Assembly (NCBI GenBank): GCA_023435925.1
Contig: JAEZLF010000003.1
Span: 1-7,035 of the forward strand
Source of the DNA: Bacillota bacterium
GTDB lineage: Bacteria; Bacillota; Clostridia; Acetivibrionales; DTU013
DNA: 7,035 nt
Direction of reading: 5' to 3'
The notes under the pieces were generated by a model. That model had not been told where the DNA came from, searched no databases, and saw only the letters and a list, made by a program, of their open reading frames with translations. The position numbers were made by a program, and so were the translations under genes. Of this stretch, positions 1-6,047 are shown in pieces; position 1 is the first letter of the stretch, and each line of letters starts with the position of its first letter.

Positions 1-1
1 T

Positions 2-100
2 TTAGCAGGTGCACTCCGGGACATCTTCGTACAGAATGACACCTCTCCTATTATAGCAAAGTATGAAATTCATGGAAAGGATAAAATCATAGTTGTATAA
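2..100 (+). CDS. C-terminal fragment of an unrecognised protein (5' end outside the window)
   Basis: The window opens inside an open frame that reads 32 codons from base 2 to a TAA at 98-100; the tail ends in the residues HGKDKIIVV. The residue mix, with alternating charged and aliphatic residues, looks like a real protein end, and the other two forward frames are less convincing here. The next promoter begins only about 20 bases after the stop, which also fits a gene ending here. Too little is visible to name a family. No clear intrinsic terminator follows: the only nearby symmetry is the short palindrome AATCATGATT at 102-111, without a T-run. Confidence 0.5.
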   Translation, partial: LAGALRDIFVQNDTSPIIAKYEIHGKDKIIVV

Positions 101-118
101 AAATCATGATTGTCCAAA

Positions 119-147
119 TTGCTCATAAATGGATCTTACGGTATAAT
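119..147 (+). promoter_or_regulatory. Sigma-A type promoter for the 318-3336 gene group
   Basis: A perfect -10 hexamer TATAAT lies at 142-147. A -35-like TTGCTC lies at 119-124, three of six to consensus but with the key TTG, and the spacer is exactly 17 bases. Transcription would begin near 154, giving an untranslated leader of about 160 nt before the ATG at 318. Both hexamers and the spacing are seen; activity is inferred. Confidence 0.6.
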
Positions 148-171
148 ACCCTTATGTGGATGAGGATACTA

Positions 172-291
172 CGTTTGAACAACGTCGAAATCGTCTCACT
201 GACGTTATTCAAACGCCACATTTCGACGTGGTGCACGAAGTGTAGCGTAGGGCGAATTCATTTTACCCGTAGCGAGGGGGGGCTTGCCCCC
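172..291 (+). other. Dyad-rich leader or intergenic palindromic element
   Basis: This stretch between the promoter and the first gene is dense with inverted repeats. Arms 172-186 and 201-215 form 15 positions with one mismatch around a 14-nt loop. Arms 182-191 (ACGTCGAAAT) and 220-229 pair perfectly and compete with the first stem for the same bases. CGCCAC at 214-219 can pair with GTGGTG at 228-233. A small stem spans 232-244, and five G-C pairs close a CTTG tetraloop at 278-291. It looks more GC-rich than its surroundings. It could be a structured 5' leader RNA or an inserted palindromic repeat that donated the leader. No known riboswitch consensus was recognised. Confidence 0.5.
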
Positions 292-317
292 ATTGAGAAT
301 TGAAAGGTGTGGTGGAT

Positions 318-1823
318 ATGATGAACAAACGCATGACTACATTGTTTATCGCAGCAGCCATATTGCTGATCGTAATGAGCTTGCAGTATTTTGGGAGGTT
401 GTCCGATAAAAAACAGCAATCCGGGCAGGCGAATATTGAAAATGTACAAACCGACCACACCGGTACGGCGAATTCTTTCAGCTCCGACGCAGATACAAAA
501 TACAGCAATACCGTAGACAATGACACCTCCGATGATCAGATTGCGGTCGAAGCTATACAGCAGGAAGCTTTCATTCTCAATGAAAAAATTGAGGTTGAAA
601 ACAATACTCCGGAATATGAGCTTGAAATGCGGATGTGTGAAGACCGTGAAAACAGAACTTTTATCAGACTGCAGTACTATCTCAATGGTGTCAGCACTGT
701 AAATGAACTTGAGAAAGGCGAACTATCGGAGCTTTCCGGGACATTTGAAACCCAAGGAAAAACGGACAGCACTGCCGATGTGTTCAGGATCGGCCAGGCG
801 TTGCTGAATCCGGTGCATTCTCAGCTGTATATACTGATACAGGGAGTAACTTTCAACGCGTATACTCAAACTTCATTATATCTGGTAGAGTTGGGGGATA
901 TGTCCGTTGAAAAGCTTTTTTCCTATCCAGGGATTTATGGAAAAATGACATTCAATAAGGATTTCAGCAAGCTCGCCTATAGCTTTGGCGATCCGCCGTA
1001 CCTAAGTAATTTTCAGGAAGACAATCTGCTTGAAGTGTTCGACTGCAAAAATGGCGAATACTTAGTAAAAGCTAACAGAGATAAACAAGGGAATATAATC
1101 GGGACAAACAGCAATCCGGCCTACCTGTATGACTATGAGTTTACGGCATGGCAATCGGTCCATGTGCTAAAGCTGAAGCAGGCTTTGCGCATGAAAAGTG
1201 ATCTTGACTCCGGATTGATGCAAAATGAAGTACTGTATGATATAGAGCAAAATTTGCTGCTGAGTACGGATGGAAGTAAGCAGGAAATTAAAGCTGCATC
1301 CGCTTCCAACAGTACAGCGGCTACCGGTTCTACAGAATCGGAGGCTTCCGGTACAGAAGGTAATAGCAATAGTAGCAGCAGTTCTGATGCCACGGGTGAT
1401 AAAACCGGAGCAGGGAGTACGGGCCATCCGGCAACCGATGTCGAAGTACAGGACAGCGAGCCGCTGAAGGTCCTGAAAAGCTTTTATACATATCTTAGTT
1501 CAGAAAAGGACTATGCAAAAGGAATGGAACTGCTGCATGATGATTTTAGGCTCAGATTGACTATGCTGAAACAGTTTAGGGCGGATGAAATCACTAAAAA
1601 TGATATCAATTCGGAAGATGCATCGTTGTACAGTGAATTGTTAAAGACTGCAAAGTTTGATACAATTGAAAAGGAAGTGACCGGGAACGGTATTTCTACA
1701 GTTACTTACTATCAGATATTAGGATTGAGTACTGAATCGCAGATAAGGCAGCTTATGTCGGCTCAGCTTAAAAAGTCCGAAAAAGTCTGGAAAATCATAT
1801 TAATAGAGGACGGGATTAAATAA
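318..1823 (+). CDS. Membrane-anchored exported protein of unknown function with possible C-terminal NTF2-like domain
   Basis: This 501-residue protein is not one I can name. Residues 1-6 are short and basic, and residues 8-25 (LFIAAAILLIVMS and onward) form one hydrophobic segment. There is no lipobox cysteine, so it is most likely a signal anchor with the rest outside the cell. Residues about 30-60 are polar and disordered-looking. Residues about 70-320 are a globular region with beta-propeller-like strands (for example FNKDFSKLAYSFGDP). Residues 326-378 are a Ser/Thr/Gly/Ala linker including SSSSS. Residues about 380-501 (PLKVLKSFYTYLSS... to VWKIILIEDGIK) resemble an NTF2-like or DUF4878-type fold, which is a weak inference. 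The ATG at 318 is chosen because AAAGGTG at 303-309 sits 8 bases upstream; a TTG at 300 is in frame but lies upstream of that site. The stop overlaps the tcdA start by one base. Confidence 0.8.
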   Translation: MMNKRMTTLFIAAAILLIVMSLQYFGRLSDKKQQSGQANIENVQTDHTGTANSFSSDADTKYSNTVDNDTSDDQIAVEAIQQEAFILNEKIEVENNTPEYELEMRMCEDRENRTFIRLQYYLNGVSTVNELEKGELSELSGTFETQGKTDSTADVFRIGQALLNPVHSQLYILIQGVTFNAYTQTSLYLVELGDMSVEKLFSYPGIYGKMTFNKDFSKLAYSFGDPPYLSNFQEDNLLEVFDCKNGEYLVKANRDKQGNIIGTNSNPAYLYDYEFTAWQSVHVLKLKQALRMKSDLDSGLMQNEVLYDIEQNLLLSTDGSKQEIKAASASNSTAATGSTESEASGTEGNSNSSSSSDATGDKTGAGSTGHPATDVEVQDSEPLKVLKSFYTYLSSEKDYAKGMELLHDDFRLRLTMLKQFRADEITKNDINSEDASLYSELLKTAKFDTIEKEVTGNGISTVTYYQILGLSTESQIRQLMSAQLKKSEKVWKIILIEDGIK

Positions 1824-2584
1824 TGCTGCATGCATTTTCAAGATTTGAAATGCTGGTAGGACGTGAAGCAATAGAAAAGCTGGAACAATCCACAGTTGCT
1901 GTATTCGGGGTGGGGGGAGTTGGCAGCTTTGTGGTGGAAGGACTGGTGAGAAGCGGAGTTGGAAGATTTATACTGGTAGACGATGATCTGGTATGCCTGA
2001 CCAATTCCAACAGACAACTTCATGCTACCAGAAAAACAATTGGAAAAGCGAAAGTTGATGTTATGAAGGAAAGAATTCTGGATATCAACCCGAAAGCGGA
2101 AGTAGAGACTCACCAGCTTTTTTACCTCCCTGAGACAGCAGGACAATTACTGGAAGGGAAAATTGACTATATTGTCGATGCCATTGATACGGTGACTGCC
2201 AAGATTGACCTCGTCATGAAGGCGAGAGAGAAAAATATTCCGATCATTTGCAGTATGGGAACAGGGAACAAGTTTGATCCGACCCGGCTGGAGATTACGG
2301 ATATCAGCAAAACTTCTGTCGATCCCCTGGCACGGGTAATGAGGAAGGAGCTCCGAGACCGTGGTATTACTTCGCTGAAGGTGCTGTTTTCCAGCGAGGT
2401 GCCGTCTGAAACCCTGGAAAATGAGCAGACAAGCTGCAAAGAAGGGTGTGTGTGTCCGAAGGGTGCGGAACGTAAGTGTACCGACAGGAGGAATATTCCG
2501 GGAAGCACAGCATTTGTACCACCGGCTGCAGGCTTGATTATTGCAAGTGAAGTTGTAATGGATCTCATTGGCAGAAAAAAATAA
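1823..2584 (+). CDS. tcdA: tRNA threonylcarbamoyladenosine dehydratase (ThiF/E1-like superfamily)
   Basis: This 253-residue cytosolic enzyme belongs to the CsdL/YgdL (TcdA) branch of the ThiF/MoeB/E1-like family. The family uses ATP to activate the threonyl carboxylate of t6A37 in tRNAs and cyclise it to ct6A, improving decoding of ANN codons. The ATP-binding glycine loop GVGGVGS is at residues 29-35 and the acidic DDD at 53-55. The N-x-NRQ motif at 61-65 is typical of the family's adenylation site, and the length fits. The C-terminal part carries four cysteines at 205, 209, 211 and 219 followed by RRNIPGS, a pattern I recall from Firmicute TcdA proteins; it may bind metal. The start shares its A with the previous stop (TAATG), implying translational coupling. 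The only Shine-Dalgarno-like run is AGAGGA at 1805-1810, rather far upstream. Confidence 0.93.
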   Translation: MLHAFSRFEMLVGREAIEKLEQSTVAVFGVGGVGSFVVEGLVRSGVGRFILVDDDLVCLTNSNRQLHATRKTIGKAKVDVMKERILDINPKAEVETHQLFYLPETAGQLLEGKIDYIVDAIDTVTAKIDLVMKAREKNIPIICSMGTGNKFDPTRLEITDISKTSVDPLARVMRKELRDRGITSLKVLFSSEVPSETLENEQTSCKEGCVCPKGAERKCTDRRNIPGSTAFVPPAAGLIIASEVVMDLIGRKK

Positions 2585-2655
2585 TGCATGCAATGATAGA
2601 AACGGATTGTGGTATCGATTGGCTTATGAGGATGAGGTCCGGAAAAAGAAATCGC

Positions 2656-2660
2656 GGAGG
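2656..2660 (+). promoter_or_regulatory. Ribosome binding site that sets the start at 2665
   Basis: GGAGG sits four bases before the ATG at 2665 and is the only good Shine-Dalgarno in the 80 bases after tcdA. It argues against the in-frame ATG at 2584, which would add 27 unremarkable residues and has no ribosome binding site of its own. Confidence 0.7.
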
Positions 2661-2664
2661 TATC

Positions 2665-3336
2665 ATGTTCAATAAAAGAATTACTATCTTTACCGGGCAT
2701 TTTGGCAGCGGGAAAACGGAAGTAGCTGTAAACTATGCATTTCAGCTTGCCAAAGCCGGAAAAAAGACAGCTATTGTGGATCTTGACATTGTCAACCCTT
2801 TCATTCGTACGGCAGATGTCAGAAATGAGCTGGAGGGGAAAGGTATAAAGGTGATCACACCGGTTTATGCCAATACCAATGTGGATGTACCGTCACTGCC
2901 GGCAGAGATCAGTTCCCTGTTTGACAACAAAAGCTACCACGTAGTGCTTGATGTAGGAGGGGATGATCTGGGAGCAAAGGTCCTGTCCAGATATAACGAA
3001 GAGATTAAAGCCGATGAATATATTCATTATTTCGTTATCAATACCAAGCGCCCCATGACCAGAACGGCTGATGAGATTGAAGGAATGATCCATGAAATAC
3101 AGGCCAGCGCGAATCTTCGGGTAGACAAGCTGGTTAATAACGCGAATCTGCTGGGAACCAGCACACCGGAAATCATCGGTGAAGCTTCTGGTATTATCAG
3201 CGAGGTCTCATCCAGACTCTCTATACCGGTTGGATTTGTCAGCGGTATGGATGAAGTCCTGCGGGATTATACGGGTGATCCGGATACGGAAAGGCTCTAT
3301 CTGGAGAAATTTATAAAGCTGCCCTGGAACATTTAG
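2665..3336 (+). CDS. P-loop NTPase, ATP-binding protein linked to 2-oxoacid oxidoreductase genes
   Basis: This 223-residue soluble protein is from the SIMIBI-like P-loop class. The Walker A motif GHFGSGKT is at residues 11-18. A ParA/MinD-like A' segment DLDIVNPFIR is at 39-48, and a Walker B-like strand VVLDVGGDD at 93-101. The loop is a classical Walker A and lacks the signature lysine of the deviant MinD/ParA motif (KGGxGKT). From memory, this type of protein is often found next to VorB-type oxidoreductase operons in Clostridia, as here, but I know of no proven function. A role in assembly or regulation of the neighbouring iron-sulfur enzyme is only a guess. It follows tcdA by 80 bases and is probably co-transcribed with it, while the oxidoreductase genes downstream have their own promoter. 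Confidence 0.85.
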   Translation: MFNKRITIFTGHFGSGKTEVAVNYAFQLAKAGKKTAIVDLDIVNPFIRTADVRNELEGKGIKVITPVYANTNVDVPSLPAEISSLFDNKSYHVVLDVGGDDLGAKVLSRYNEEIKADEYIHYFVINTKRPMTRTADEIEGMIHEIQASANLRVDKLVNNANLLGTSTPEIIGEASGIISEVSSRLSIPVGFVSGMDEVLRDYTGDPDTERLYLEKFIKLPWNI

Positions 3337-3341
3337 AATTT

Positions 3342-3357
3342 ATGCATTTCGGTGCAT
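3342..3357 (+). terminator. Weak UUCG hairpin after the P-loop gene, possible terminator
   Basis: ATGCAT at 3342-3347 pairs with GTGCAT at 3352-3357 across a TTCG tetraloop; five Watson-Crick pairs and a closing T-G wobble. It starts five bases after the TAG at 3334-3336, where a terminator would be expected. The stem is AT-rich and no real T-run follows (GTTTATGT), so termination would be partial at best. Confidence 0.3.
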
Positions 3358-3383
3358 GTTTATGTAAACAAATCATTGTTTAT
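3357..3383 (+). promoter_or_regulatory. Palindromic candidate operator upstream of the oxidoreductase promoter
   Basis: TGTTTATGTAAACA at 3357-3370 is an inverted repeat with perfect 6-base arms and a 2-base centre. TGTTTAT then recurs at 3377-3383, so TGTTTAT is present twice, 20 bases apart. Both copies lie immediately before the -35 hexamer at 3386. The geometry suits an activator or an upstream repressor site. It does not match a named regulator box well enough to assign one. Confidence 0.4.
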
Positions 3384-3385
3384 AC

Positions 3386-3414
3386 TTGCAAATGAATGAA
3401 TAGAGATTTATAAT
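3386..3414 (+). promoter_or_regulatory. Sigma-A type promoter of the 2-oxoacid oxidoreductase operon
   Basis: TTGCAA at 3386-3391, four of six to the -35 consensus, is followed after exactly 17 bases by a perfect TATAAT at 3409-3414. Transcription would start near 3421, about 26 bases before the ATG at 3447. This makes the four oxidoreductase genes an independent unit from the genes upstream. Confidence 0.7.
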
Positions 3415-3446
3415 AGAAAAAATCGCTTATGAATGTGAGGTGCGAT

Positions 3447-3653
3447 ATGCCAAAGGTAACTTTTAATGAAGAACGCTGTAAGGGCTGTAAGCTTTGTATA
3501 ACGGTATGCCCTAAAAAAATAGTTGAGATGGACGCTGAGAAGCTTAATCTAAAAGGCTTTCATCCAGCGGGTGTAAAAGAGATGGATAAATGTATTGGCT
3601 GTGCTTTTTGTGCAACGATTTGTCCTGACTGTGTCATAACTGTAGAGAAGTGA
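3447..3653 (+). CDS. 2-oxoacid:ferredoxin oxidoreductase, delta (ferredoxin-like) subunit
   Basis: This 68-residue protein is a bacterial-type 2[4Fe-4S] ferredoxin. The first cluster motif has cysteines 11, 14, 17 and 21 followed by proline; the second has cysteines 49, 52, 55 and 59 followed by proline. Cysteine 62 is extra. As the first gene of the operon it is the delta (VorD/KorD-like) subunit, carrying electrons from the TPP/iron-sulfur beta subunit to external ferredoxin. The ATG at 3447 is preferred because GAGG at 3437-3440 lies six bases upstream; the ATG at 3429 has no ribosome binding site and would add six residues. The alpha subunit gene starts 21 bases after the stop. Confidence 0.92.
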   Translation: MPKVTFNEERCKGCKLCITVCPKKIVEMDAEKLNLKGFHPAGVKEMDKCIGCAFCATICPDCVITVEK

Positions 3654-3674
3654 GATTGATAGGGGGATCAAAGA

Positions 3675-4730
3675 ATGGGAGAAAAGATTCTGATGAAAGG
3701 GAACGAAGTTATCGCTGAAGCCGCATTAAGAGCAGGCTGCAGGTTTTACTTCGGATATCCCATAACACCTCAGACAGAGGTTGCACATTATTTTGCCAGG
3801 AAAATGGGCCAGTACAATGGAACCTTTATTCAGGCAGAAAGTGAAATCGCTGCAATGAATATGGTGTATGGAGCAGCAAGTGCGGGAGCCAGAGCCATGA
3901 CTTCTTCCTCAAGTCCGGGAATAAGCCTGAAGCAGGAAGCTATTTCCTATGCAGCCTGTGCCGAACTGCCTGCTGTGATCGTGAATATTATGCGTGCCGG
4001 TCCCGGACTTGGTGGGATACAAGCAGCACAGGGTGATTATTTCCAGGCTACAAAGGGTGGCGGCCACGGTGATTACAGGATGGTGGCATTGGCGCCGAGC
4101 AGTGTTCAGGAATTGTATGAGCTTACAGTGGAAGCTTTTAATATTGCTGATAAATACAGAACGCTTTGCATGATTATGGGCGACGGAATGTTGGGCCAGA
4201 TGATGGAAGGTGTCGAATTTAAGGATAAAGAGGAAATATTTCCGGCTGATAAAAGCTGGGCGGCAACAGGTACGGGGATGAAGAGGGAGCACAACTATAT
4301 CACCTCGATATATATTGAACCGGATGTACTTGAAAAGCACAATTTCAAGCTGCAGGCTAAATATAGGACGATTACAGAGAATGAGACCCGCGTAGAGATT
4401 TTCAACTGCGATGATGCGGATATCATCGTTACAGCTTATGGAACCGTTTCAAGGATTATTAAAAATGTTATTAAGTCAGCTGCAAAAGAAGGAATCAAGG
4501 TAGGGCTGATTAGGCCGATAACACTGTGGCCTTTCCCCACGGCAGCATTCGAGAAATATGCCGAAGTGCCCAAAGCATTTCTTTCAGTTGAATTAAGCGC
4601 GGGACAGATGGTTGAGGATGTCAGACTTGCTGTCAACGGGAAGAAGCCAGTATACTTCCACGGTAGGATGGGCGGCATGGTGCCGACACAGAATGAAATT
4701 TTGGAGAAAATTAAGGAAATATTGAAGTAA
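3675..4730 (+). CDS. vorB: 2-oxoacid:ferredoxin oxidoreductase, alpha subunit (VorB type)
   Basis: This 351-residue protein is the alpha chain of a four-subunit 2-oxoacid:ferredoxin oxidoreductase, commonly annotated 3-methyl-2-oxobutanoate dehydrogenase subunit VorB. The N-terminal domain has the YPITPQTE motif at residues 28-35 and the QAESE segment at 53-57, with glutamates expected to contact the TPP pyrimidine. TSSSSPG is at 76-82, followed by the RAGPGLGG and QGDYFQATKGGGHGD stretches typical of the family. The C-terminal part from about residue 235 is the transketolase C-terminal-like domain. The enzyme decarboxylates a 2-oxoacid to an acyl-CoA and reduces ferredoxin. Branched-chain 2-oxoacid use is the family label; 2-oxoglutarate (KorA-like) cannot be excluded from sequence alone. 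AGGGGG at 3661-3666 is the ribosome binding site. Confidence 0.93.
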   Translation: MGEKILMKGNEVIAEAALRAGCRFYFGYPITPQTEVAHYFARKMGQYNGTFIQAESEIAAMNMVYGAASAGARAMTSSSSPGISLKQEAISYAACAELPAVIVNIMRAGPGLGGIQAAQGDYFQATKGGGHGDYRMVALAPSSVQELYELTVEAFNIADKYRTLCMIMGDGMLGQMMEGVEFKDKEEIFPADKSWAATGTGMKREHNYITSIYIEPDVLEKHNFKLQAKYRTITENETRVEIFNCDDADIIVTAYGTVSRIIKNVIKSAAKEGIKVGLIRPITLWPFPTAAFEKYAEVPKAFLSVELSAGQMVEDVRLAVNGKKPVYFHGRMGGMVPTQNEILEKIKEILK

Positions 4731-4742
4731 AGGGGATTGACA

Positions 4743-5489
4743 ATGGCTATAGTATTTCAAAGACCGCACGCCTTAAAAGAAACGCCGCTGCATTATTGCC
4801 CGGGCTGTACTCATGGCATTATACACAGGCTGGTTGCAGAAGTGATCGATGAACTGGATATAGAAGGCAATACAATAGGTGTTTCGCCGGTTGGCTGTGC
4901 CTATAACAACTATTTATACTTTAACTGTGATATGGTGCAGGCCGCGCACGGAAGAGCTCCGGCTGTGGCAACAGGCATCAAGCGTGTTTACCCTGAAAAT
5001 ATAGTTTTCACCTATCAGGGGGATGGTGATCTTGCCTCAATCGGTACTGCTGAGATCGTGCATGCAGCAAACAGAGGTGAAAAAATAACCGCCATCTTTA
5101 TCAACAACGCAATTTATGGAATGACCTCCGGACAAATGGCCCCTACGACTCTGTTAGGGCAGGTGACAACTACTTCTCCCTTTGGCAGGAGAGAAGAGTT
5201 TGAAGGCTTTCCGCTGAATATGAGCGAGATGCTCGCAACACTGAAAGGCGCTGTATATGTGGAGCGTGTATCCATGCATGATATTAAGAACATTAATAAT
5301 GCTAAAAAGGCCATAAAGAAAGCTTTTAAAGTGCAGCAGGCGGGTCTCGGATTTTCAATCGTAGAAGTACTTTCAAGCTGCCCTACCAATTGGGGACTTG
5401 ATCCGGTCAAATCACTGAAATGGGTCGAGGAAAAAATGATCCCGCAGTATCCTCTCGGCAATTTCAAGGGGAAGGATTTGGAGGTGTAG
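4743..5489 (+). CDS. 2-oxoacid:ferredoxin oxidoreductase, beta subunit (TPP-binding)
   Basis: This 248-residue catalytic subunit binds thiamine pyrophosphate and a [4Fe-4S] cluster. The TPP/Mg motif begins with GDGD at residues 93-96 and ends with NN at 121-122. Cysteines 19 and 22 (CPGC), 52 (PVGC) and 213 (SCPTNW) are spaced as the cluster ligands of this family, so the subunit looks intact. It pairs with the alpha subunit and passes electrons to the delta ferredoxin (VorA or KorB in other naming schemes). The ATG at 4743 is chosen because AGGGG at 4731-4735 lies seven bases upstream; a TTG at 4737 is in frame but too close to that site. The gap from vorB is 12 bases. Confidence 0.93.
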   Translation: MAIVFQRPHALKETPLHYCPGCTHGIIHRLVAEVIDELDIEGNTIGVSPVGCAYNNYLYFNCDMVQAAHGRAPAVATGIKRVYPENIVFTYQGDGDLASIGTAEIVHAANRGEKITAIFINNAIYGMTSGQMAPTTLLGQVTTTSPFGRREEFEGFPLNMSEMLATLKGAVYVERVSMHDIKNINNAKKAIKKAFKVQQAGLGFSIVEVLSSCPTNWGLDPVKSLKWVEEKMIPQYPLGNFKGKDLEV

Positions 5490-5494
5490 GATTT

Positions 5495-6028
5495 ATGGCA
5501 CAGCATGAAATTATTTTATCAGGTTTTGGCGGACAGGGAATACAGGCCGCGGGCAAGCTGATCGCCTATTCGGCTATGCTGGAAAACAAATTTGTTTCAT
5601 TTCTTCCGTCATACGGAGCGGAAATGAGAGGCGGAACATCCAATTGTCATGTAATCATTTCTGATGATTCTGTGGGATCACCGATCATCAATAACGCAAC
5701 CGTTCTTTTGGCAATGAACAGGCCGTCACTGGATAAATTCGAGAATTGGGTCATACCGGGAGGCATGATCCTGATTGACAGCTCTTTGGTGAATAGAAGT
5801 CTCGTGAGAACGGATGTAAAGGCCTTTGAAATACCGGCGACACAGATAGCTTCCGATATGGGAAATCTTGCTTACGCCAATATCATCATGCTAGGAAAGC
5901 TCCTGGCAGAAACTGGTGCTGTTTCAAGCGAGTATTTTGAAAAAGGTCTGAAAAAGGTTTTGCCGGAAAAGAAACATTATATGATACCTGAAGAAATGAA
6001 AGCTCTTGAATTGGGTATGAAATATTGA
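5495..6028 (+). CDS. 2-oxoacid:ferredoxin oxidoreductase, gamma subunit
   Basis: This 177-residue protein is the gamma chain (VorC/KorC-like) that completes the complex. Two family marks are seen: the N-terminal GFGGQGIQAAGK at residues 10-21 and the PSYGAEMRGG segment at 38-47, followed by TSNC. The length matches the stand-alone gamma domain, as opposed to gamma-alpha fusions of pyruvate enzymes. The start at 5495 follows GGAGGTG at 5480-5486, which is embedded in the last codons of the beta subunit gene. The intergenic gap is five bases, so translation is probably coupled. A longer in-frame start at 5420 would overlap the beta subunit and is rejected. It is the last gene of the operon; the stop lies 19 bases from the convergent YmaF gene. 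Confidence 0.93.
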   Translation: MAQHEIILSGFGGQGIQAAGKLIAYSAMLENKFVSFLPSYGAEMRGGTSNCHVIISDDSVGSPIINNATVLLAMNRPSLDKFENWVIPGGMILIDSSLVNRSLVRTDVKAFEIPATQIASDMGNLAYANIIMLGKLLAETGAVSSEYFEKGLKKVLPEKKHYMIPEEMKALELGMKY

Positions 6029-6047
6029 TTTCGCGGGCATAGGCTGG

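Noticed and set aside
106..303. Open frame of 65 codons on the + strand before the first gene
   Set aside because: It has no ribosome binding site, runs through the -35 and -10 hexamers and all the inverted repeats, and its product has no family character. It is best explained as a chance frame in the leader.
2584..2664. Upstream ATG start for the P-loop protein at 2584, in a second TAATG overlap
   Set aside because: It would add 27 residues without any family motif and has no Shine-Dalgarno, while GGAGG sits properly before 2665. The overlap with the tcdA stop is tempting but probably chance.
2167..2700. Long open frame on the - strand opposite tcdA (177 codons)
   Set aside because: It lies antisense to a well-supported TcdA gene, shows no recognisable domain, and mirrors the codon pattern of the real gene.
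2695..2718. P-loop protein as a MinD/ParA partitioning ATPase
   Set aside because: The loop GHFGSGKT lacks the KGGxGKT signature lysine, and no ParB-like partner or partition site is nearby.
3357..3370. TGTTTATGTAAACA as a Rex or CcpA (cre) site
   Set aside because: It lacks the TTGTTAA/TTAACAA arms of clostridial Rex sites and the central CG of cre elements, so I report it only as an unnamed palindrome.
5420..5494. Longer start for the gamma subunit inside the beta subunit gene
   Set aside because: The extra 25 residues precede the conserved GFGGQG start region and have no family counterpart; GGAGGTG at 5480-5486 clearly serves the ATG at 5495.
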